Positions 56,616 through 64,000 of a stretch of DNA of 64,000 nt are shown piece by piece. Numbering within the stretch: the first letter of the stretch is position 1; each line of letters starts with the position of its first letter. The notes beneath the pieces were generated by a model. It made no database searches. It had not been told where the DNA came from and was given only the letters and a program-made list of their open reading frames with translations. The stretch is from Macrostomum hystrix. Lineage: Eukaryota > Platyhelminthes > Macrostomidae. The DNA is taken from NCBI GenBank assembly GCA_950097015.1, contig CATNEN010000007.1:1302001-1366000 (forward strand), read 5' to 3'. The position numbers and the translations under genes were made by a program.

Positions 56616-58501
56616 TTGGTTTTTTGGTTTTTACATTTATGTCAGTCCCACCAAGCCAATCAATCCCCATGCTTGCCAGTTGATATAGATTAGTATTTAC
56701 ACGTTGCAACAGTGCAAGGCTTTTTTCCTTTGTTACAAGCCTGGCTCACCTCATCGCACATCGCACAACGAGAGGCATTTCAATTGCTACGCGTTTTTAC
56801 ACTACTGTCCGCTCACTTCCAGTAGTATAAATAGAACTTAACAGGAGTTGTGCTGCGAGTTTTGCAGTTCCTCTTTTCTTTGAAGGACAATTGTTAGCAC
56901 AAATTTTGTCTTCATAAAAAATGATTAAGCTCGTACAACAGGCAAATTGCCAGACGTTCGATTTAAATATAGCAATAGTTGATCAGTGTATAATGTAAAA
57001 CTACAAACGATTGTTAATATAAAAATGTTCAATAAATAAGTATTAGTTTCATTAAATAAAGAAATTCCAAGTATATAAGAAGGGAGACAGAATTGTAACC
57101 GATGCGAGAGGTCTAGAATAGCAAATGTAAAGCAGGGAATAAAGTAATTGTCAATTTAAACAACAGCCTGTGTTAGCTTTAAAGGCATTGAAAAATTTGC
57201 TTTATCAATAATCCACAAATTAAAGTGATTTTTAATTGCACGATATAACAAACTTTGCTTTGATAACTAACAAACAGATATAATCTTGTCCCGCGATGGA
57301 AATACAGAGAACTTTTACTTAAAATATCGGTCGCTTCGTCATCAAATCGAATTAACTGGTTGATGGCACGCGTGGACCAACGGTAATTGGGACACTAATT
57401 ATTGGGCGAGAATAGCAAAATATCAAGTATACGAGTGTAGAGACAGGGGAAAAACAGACAAACAGGTAAGCTAGATAATTTTTTGCATGCAGAACACAAT
57501 GTCAGACGGAAGCCTTGGGATGGGAGCACAATGGCATGATTGGGTCGCGAAACAGATCTATATATATATAGATAATAAGGCGAGTGGGATTGGTTGGTTT
57601 ATTGAGTCACGTGACCGCAAAATAAAAATTTTAATGAATAGCTAACAAGCAGGGACTAACAGAAAGCATTAAAGTCATGCGTGCGCTGATTAAAGAAGCG
57701 ACTGCGGCTAAATCTCTCAACAATGTGAAGCAAAGATCTGGGTGGCAACTAACAAAATACGCATAGCAACTAAAAATACTTATGGAAACAGATTTTCCCT
57801 GACATATCGCCATAGCAACAGGCTTGTGATTGGATTATAGGTAGCGACCGATCAAATCTCTTACTAATATATATTCCCCCTGTTATCGTCACGGTACTGA
57901 CTCGCCATCAAAACAATGAACTGATTAATAACTGACGGCTGTCAAAAAGTGACTAAAAATGATTGGCGAGGACAATATGCGCAGAAATAATGCTAGAAAT
58001 TCAGTGCTGTTGGACTTAGTGAGTCAAGTTGAGACAAAGAGAGGGGCAGACGCATGACGTAATCAAATAAAAAAGAAATAATAAAAAAACATACAGAAAT
58101 CAGTAATCGAGATAACAGAAGTCACTTACTGCAATGCCCTGCACTGTTTTTGCCACAGTTCTTCGAGTTAGAAAAATTCTGGAAACACGACCATTGCTGA
58201 CGTACTTATATTCAAATTCATAATATGTTGCTGTTGTAACAATAGCAAGCCCCATTATATCTGAATCTTTACAAACGTTAGCCGTTTGTTCTTTTGTTTT
58301 AGCGATATTTAAACTAGCAACGAAGTTTAATATCGGGATCTGGATGACATAATATAATTAAATTGATCTAAAAGTACTTATAACAGAAAGTACTTTTAAC
58401 AAAATAAAAGTACTTTTAATAAAATAAGAGTGTACTTTATCTTATACTCAACAGTCGTGTTTCCCTTAGTTTTGGCGGCCATAATAGCCTTACACTGCGG
58501 C
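56616..58501. other. Intergenic between DCP1 and CERS1 (convergent genes)
   Basis: AT-rich, with no gene recognised. It holds the 3' ends of both convergent transcripts. ATTAAA/AATAAA-like strings are common, so no single signal can be chosen. Confidence 0.4.
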
Positions 58502-61500
58502 CTAATCGGCGTGACTTCGCTTGTCACCGTCGGCCAGACGTTTGTGGCCGCCGCCATTTTCACTCTCGCGTTCGTCGAATTCTCGAGTGTCGTCCACCTC
58601 CTTCTGCTGCCCTGTGGCCACCTTCACTAGCAGGAGTAGCACGAACTGCCGTTTATGAGGGTGAGAAAAAAGTTAGGTTCAGTTCCATGGAGTTTGAAAC
58701 AGGAGCTAAAGGGCTAACCCAGTTCTTGGGATTAAAAGTTGAAACTAGCATAGCTTTGTGATAAAAAATAAAAGGATTTGATCAACGATCCCGCGAATTA
58801 CCCCACGACTGGCCTCGATACAGTTTGAGGATTAGCTAGAGATTGATATAGGATTTGAGGACTAGCCTTGGACTGAGGATTGATAAAGGATTTGAGGACT
58901 AGCTGTGGTGACTGCGTTTCGCTATCAGTGCAGAGTATGGGATTGAGGGTGTTATTTTTCTCTCTCTCTCTCTCGCAATGTACTCGCGCATGTGCGTACT
59001 CTGGAGCGCGTGCACGCCCAGAGGTAGCGGCTGATTGGTCAGCCTGGTCAGGCTGAGAAATAAACTTATATTTATTTAGAGAGCTAGGCTTGGCCTGCTC
59101 TGAAAAGCTTCTCTCTCTGCAAGCCACGCTGACTTTATTACACTAGCCTTGGACTGGGGATTGATATAGGATTTGAGGTTTAGCCATGGACTGGGGATTG
59201 ATATAGGATTTGAGGTTTAGCCATGGACTGGGGATTGATATAGGATTTGAGGACTAGCCTTGGACTGGGGATTGATATTTGATTTGAGGACTAGCCTTGG
59301 ACTGGGGATTGATATAGGATTTGAGGACTAGACTTGGACTGGGGATTGATATTGGATTTGAGGACTAGCCTTGGACTGGGGATTGATATAGGATTTGAGG
59401 ACTAGCCTTGGACTGGGGATTGATATTGGATTTGAGGACTAGCCTTGGACTGGGGATTGATATAGGATTTGAGGACTAGCCTTGGACTGGGGATTGATAT
59501 TGGATTTGAGGACTAGCCTTGGACTGGGGATTGATATAGGATTTGAGGACTAGCTTTGGACTGGGGATTGATATAAGATTTGAGGTTTAGCCATGGACTG
59601 GGGATTGATATAGGATTTGAGGACTAGCTTTGGACTGGGGATTGATATTGGATTTGAGGACTAGCCTTGGACTGGGGATTGATATAGGATTTGAGGACTA
59701 GCCTTGGACTGGGGATTGATATAGGATTTGAGGTTTAGCCATGGACTGGGGATTGATATAGGATTTGAGGACTAGCCTTGGACTGGGGATTGATATAGGA
59801 TCTGAGGACTAGCCTTGGACTGGGGATTGATATAGGATCTGAGGACTAGCCTTGGACTGGGGATTGATATAGGATTTGAGGTTTAGCCATGGACTGGGGA
59901 TTGATATAGGATTTGAGGACTAGCCTTGGACTGGGGATTGATATAGGATCTGAGGACTAGCCTTGGACTGGGGATTAATATAGGATTTGAGGTTTAGCCA
60001 TGGACTGGGGATTGATATACTGGGGTTTGAGGATTATCCTAGATAACTAAAATATGCTGTTGCTGTACCAATTTTATTTGGAACTATCTAAGTGATTACA
60101 GTTAGCCTGGCCAATCCCTAAGTATTTAAAGAGTTAATGGATTAAACCATGTCCTGATAATATCATTAAGGATGGCTGGATCGGAACGAAAGACAATCGA
60201 ATCACGCAATCACTCACGTAAAACCAATAAATGTGGAGAAACTGCAAAGCGAACAGCATTGTATTGAAGAATAGAAACATCTTCGGGTCCTTATCCTTGT
60301 GATATACGTAGACACCCCAGTGAGAGGTGTACAGCACCTTGACCGGGAACCAGAACAGTCGGAACCAGGCCCTGCGAATAAATAGTTAGTAAGAAGGTTT
60401 GTCAACAAGTTGCTTAGTCACAAAGACAAAAACTAAAAATATTCAATAGTAGCGAAGGGAATTCTGATTTAGGGCAATGGACAGTGGAGATGAGGTTAGG
60501 CGGTAGATGGGAGAGGGTAGGCACTAGATAAGAGGGTAGGCACTAGATGGGAGAGGATAGGCACTAGATTTGAGAAGGTAGGCACTAGATGGGAGAGGGT
60601 AGGCACTAGATGGGAGAGGGTAGGCGGTAGATTGGAGAGGGTAGACACTAGATGGGAGAGGGTAGGCACTAGATGGGATAGGGTAGGCGGTAGATGGGAG
60701 AGGGTAGGCACTAGATGGGAGAGGGTAGGCGGTAGATGGGAGAGGGTAGGCACTAGATGGGAGAGGGTAGACACTAGATGGGAGAGGGTACACGGTAGAT
60801 GGGAGAGGGTAGGCACTAGATGGGAGAGGGTAGGCGGTATATTGGAGATGGTAGGCACTAGATGAGAGAGGGTATGCACTAGAAGGGAGAGGGTAGGCAC
60901 TAGATAGGAGAGGGTAGGCACTAGATGGGAGAGGGTAGGCACTAGATGGGAGAGGATAGGCTCTAGATGGGAGAGGGTAGGCACTAGATGGGAGAGGGTA
61001 GGCACTAGATGGGAGAGGATAGGCTCTAGATGGGAGAGTGTAGGCACTAGATGGGAGAGGGTAGGCACTAGATGGGAGAGGGTAGGCGCTAGATGAGAGA
61101 GGGTAGGCACTAGATGAAAGAGGGTAGGCACTAGATGGGAGGGGGTAGGCAGAAGATGGGAGTGAGTAGCCAGTAGATGGGAGTGAGTAGCCAGTAGATG
61201 GGAGAGGGAAGGCACTAGATGGGAGAGAGGGCGGGTAGGCGGTAGATTGGAGTACACAGAAGGCATTAGACACAGCGAAGTAGAGGACAGGTAGTCAGTG
61301 GAGGTAGAGTTAAACCACAAGTAGACTGTCTGTCAGCACGCGGCTCACCAGCTGACTGTGAAGCCTAAGAAGCCGACGTTGGCCAACATTTCGTGAAAGA
61401 CCCAGTGCCGACCGGACCTGTCCTTCATGTAGATGTTGAGCTTGGTGAATTCCAGGATGACGTCGCTTAAGTCGTGTATTAGCAGCACCAGAGCGCCAAT

Positions 61501-63546
61501 CTTGTAGTACCTGAGCATGATTTAGTTAGTAGATGGATTCGTGTGAACTGCTATATCTGCGTCTTGGCCTGTCTGAGTGACTGTAGCTTTTTTCTGTCAA
61601 TCTGTCTGTCAATCTTTCTGTATGATTTGTCTGTCAATCTGTCTGTATGATTTGTCTGTCAATCTGTCTGTATGATTTGTCTGTCAATCTGTCTGTATGA
61701 TTCCTGCCTGTCAATCTGCCTGTATGATTCCTGTCTGTCAATCTGCCTGTATGATTCCTGTCTGTCAATCTGTCTGTATGATTCCTGTCTGTCAATCTGT
61801 CTGTATGATTCCTGTCTGTCAATCTGTCTGTATGATTCCTGTCTGTCAATCTGTCTGTATGATTCCTGTCTGTCAATCTGTCTGTATGATTCCTGTCTGT
61901 CAATCTGTCTGTATGATTCCTGTCTGTCAATCTGTCTGTATGATTCCTGTCTGTCAATCTGTCTGTATGATTCCTGTCTGTCAATCTGTCTGTATGATTC
62001 CTGTCTGTCAATCTGTCTGTATGATTCCTGTCTGTCAATCTGTCTGTATGATTCCTGTCTGTCAATCTGTCTGTATGATTCCTGTCTGTCAATCTGTCTG
62101 TATGATTCCTGTCTGTCAATCTGTCTGTATGATTTGTCTGTCAATCTGTCTGTATGATTTGTCTGTCAATCTGTCTGTATGATTTGTCTGTCAATCTGTC
62201 TGTATGATTCCTGCCTGTCAATCTGCCTGTATGATTCCTGTCTGTCAATCTGCCTGTATGATTCCTGTCTGTCAATCTGTCTGTATGATTCCTGTCTGTC
62301 AATCTGTCTGTATGATTCCTGTCTGTCAATCTGTCTGTATGATTCCTGTCTGTCAATCTGTCTGTATGATTCCTGTCTGTCAATCTGTCTGTATGATTCC
62401 TGTCTGTCAATCTGCCTGTATGATTTGTCTGTCAATCTGTCTGTATGATTTGTCTGTCAATCTGTCTGTATGATTCCTGTCTGTCAATCTGTCTGTATGA
62501 TTCCTGTCTGTCAATCTGTCTGTATGATTCCTGTCTGTCAATCTGTCTGTATGATTCCTGTCTGTCAATCTGTTTTGTATGATTCCTGTCTGTCAATCTG
62601 TCTGTATGATTCCTGTCTGTCAATCTGTTTTGTATGATTCCTGTATGTCAATCTGTTTTGTATGATTCCTGTCTGTCAATCTGTTTTGTATGATTCCTGT
62701 CTGTCAATCTGTTTTGTATGATTCCTGTCTGTCAATCTGTTTTGTATGATTCCTGTATGTTAATCTGTTTTGTATGATTCCTGTATGTCAATCTGTTTTG
62801 TATGATTCCTGTCTGTCAATCTGTTTTGTATGATTCCTGTCTGTCAATCTGTCTGTATGATTCCTGTCTGTCAATCTGTTTTGTATGATTCCTGTATGTT
62901 AATCTGTTTTGTATGATTCCTGTCTGTCAATCTGTCTGTATGATTCCTGTCTGTCAATCTGTCTGTATGATTCCTGTCTGTCAATCTGTCTGTATGATTT
63001 GTCTGTCAATCTGTGATCTGTCTGTATGATTTGTCTGTCAATCTGTTTTGTATGATTCCTGTCTGTCAATCTGGCTAGCCCACGCAACTCACTTCATGAG
63101 ATAGGAGAACTCCAGAAGGAATATGGTTAAGCCGTGATGAAACAGCATCATGTAGGAGTCCTTACGCCACACATCCATGAACAATGTACCGTAGATTGAG
63201 TGAGCATAGAAGCCCAATTGTAAGACGTACATCCAATAGATGTCACCAGGAATAGGCCTAGTCAGGTAGTTGGCTGCGTTGCGTGGAACGGGTGCAACGC
63301 ATTAGTAAATAATATTTATAATAAGCTCAAAAATCTGTCAAAAGACAATAGATAAGAAGCTGTCTCACCATCAAAGACAATATTCTTGAAGATGTCTAGG
63401 GGTTTTTGAAAGAAGTCGTACCGGCCGCTGTGAATTACCACATAGTAGGAGTAGCCCCAGAGGCCTGTGTACACTATAAACTTCCACACGGATTCCGGCC
63501 ATTTTTCACAATTCTTCTTCCGCAGCTTCAAAGCGCCGGCTAACGG
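58502..63546 (-). CDS. CERS1: Ceramide synthase, CERS1-like (5' end outside window)
   Basis: Five minus-strand exons: 63546-63369, 63273-63093, 61510-61349, 60371-60218 and 58645-58502. Their phases (1, 2, 2, 0) match at every junction, giving 272 residues. Ceramide synthases N-acylate sphingoid bases in the ER membrane via a TLC domain. Visible blocks are WPESVWKFIVYTGLWGYSYY, GRYDFFQKPLDIF and GDIYWMYVLQLGFYAHSIYG. DVWRKDSYMMLFHHGLTIFL holds the catalytic His pair. The Lag1 motif is LIHDLSDVILEFTKLNIYMK. AWFRLFWFPVKVLYTSHWGV and FFNTMLFALQFLHIYWFY follow. The cytosolic tail KVATGQQKEVDDTREFDE resembles CERS1 specifically, and the GRYDFF and WFRLFWFP segments also favour CERS1. The N-terminal part lies to the right of the window. 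Three of the four visible introns are filled by different minisatellites. Confidence 0.93.
58800..60025 (-). repeat. 37-bp minisatellite in the last CERS1 intron
   Basis: About 27 units containing TTGATATAGGATTTGAGGAC and TAGCCTTGGACTGGGGA. Variants with GTTTAGCCATGG alternate in blocks. It is interrupted by a 238-bp insert at 58904-59141. Confidence 0.92.
58904..59141. mobile_element. Unidentified 238-bp insert inside the 37-bp array
   Basis: Non-repeat DNA between two array units, with ACTAGC on both sides (58898-58903 and 59142-59147). Because ACTAGC is part of the array unit, the duplication could be a target-site duplication or just two array units. The insert contains a (CT)n run and AATAAA-like strings. 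Its ends show no inverted repeat. Confidence 0.5.
60490..61260 (-). repeat. 21-bp minisatellite in a CERS1 intron
   Basis: About 37 units of GTAGGCACTAGATGGGAGAG plus G. Since 21 is divisible by three, two long minus frames (PLPSSAY and HLVPTLS repeats) run through it; both are by-products inside an intron. Confidence 0.92.
61600..63075 (-). repeat. 27-bp minisatellite in a CERS1 intron
   Basis: About 55 units of GATTCCTGTCTGTCAATCTG plus TCTGTAT. Shorter units lack CCTGTC-type bases, and a subfamily with TTTTG occupies the right third. A block at 61640-62160 is repeated at 62150-62450. Four frames are open on the two strands because the unit is a multiple of three. Confidence 0.92.
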
Positions 63547-63654
63547 CTGTAAAGATTCGGATATAATGGGGCTTGCAACCATTGCAATTATAGGTATGTG
63601 GGGTATTAGCAGCGACAGGTGAATTTAGGTCGAATATGTTGCAGTCAGATACTG

Positions 63655-64000
63655 GTGAGATAAAGTCAGATACAGGTGGGATACAGTCAGATACAGGTGG
63701 GATAGAGTCAGATACAGTTGGGATACAGTCGGATACAGTCAGGTACAGGTGGGATACAGTCAGATACAGGTGGGATACAGTCAGATGCAGGTGGGATACA
63801 GTCAGATACAGGTGGGATACAGTCAGATACAGGTGGGATACAGTCAGATGCAGGTGGGATACAGTCAGATACAGGTGGGATACAGTCAGATACAGGTGGG
63901 ATACAGTCAGATGCAGGTGGGATACAGTCAGATACAGGTGGGATACAGTCAGATGCAGGTGGGATACAGTCAGATACAGGTGGGATACAGTCAGATACAG
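63655..64000 (-). repeat. 21-bp minisatellite, continues past the window
   Basis: Units of GTGGGATACAGTCAGATACA plus G, with ATGCAG variants. It probably lies in the next upstream CERS1 intron. Confidence 0.9.

Noticed and set aside
58430-58630. 66-codon plus-strand hydrophobic frame
   Set aside because: It is antisense to the last CERS1 exon, whose tail KVATGQQKEVDDTREFDE is clearly homologous.

Overview
The window is animal nuclear DNA. It holds intron-bearing genes with GT-AG introns, with clear matches to metazoan families: Pellino, UMP-CMP kinase, an aldo/keto reductase, ZFAND1, DCP1 and ceramide synthase 1. These are embedded in a repeat-rich background. Exons are GC-rich and intergenic DNA is AT-rich. 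Non-coding tandem arrays take up roughly a fifth of the window, and relics of Helitron, hAT-like, mariner, Tc1/IS630-like, LINE, LTR and SINE elements are present. An invertebrate is certain enough. A free-living flatworm such as Macrostomum would fit, but that is a guess and nothing here proves it.

Layout. 1-637: 5' part of an unrecognised minus-strand gene. 2.3-4.4 kb: a Ty3/gypsy relic and an inverted-repeat element with a PHD-finger ORF. 6.2-8.5 kb: Pellino (+, three exons), followed by arrays to 12.7 kb. 13.3-16.9 kb: minus-strand exons of a single-pass membrane protein with a possible C-terminal PDZ ligand, its introns filled by 22- and 35-bp arrays. 17.7-19.6 kb: a degraded Helitron carrying a nested hAT-like MITE. 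19.8-21.0 kb: a Lys/Glu/Asp-rich repeat protein. 21.5-22.4 kb (-) and 31.2-33.5 kb (+): two related genes for secreted proteins with alternating acidic and Arg/Pro-rich blocks. 22.7-27.5 kb: transposon graveyard. 38-40.7 kb: two MITE families, each present twice. 42.0-43.3 kb: UMP-CMP kinase. 45.1-46.2 kb: an IS630/Tc1-like element with 155-bp inverted repeats. 48.1-50.4 kb: aldo/keto reductase. 51.2-53.1 kb: ZFAND1. 53.9-55.8 kb: DCP1. 58.5-63.5 kb (-): ceramide synthase 1, its 5' end beyond the window.

The housekeeping genes are not a functional cluster: they cover innate signalling, nucleotide metabolism, stress granules, mRNA decapping and sphingolipid synthesis. Two features stand out. 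The first is the secreted gene pair, which shares a signal-peptide exon, a promoter-proximal TATA box, acidic tracts and the motif RPRPSPT; it looks like an undescribed family. The second is that most larger introns and the 3' flanks of the plus-strand genes carry their own private minisatellite. In two places the array unit visibly grew out of a functional gene boundary: a splice acceptor and a stop codon.

Exon boundaries were placed by eye from GT/AG signals, phase continuity and family similarity. No search was run.
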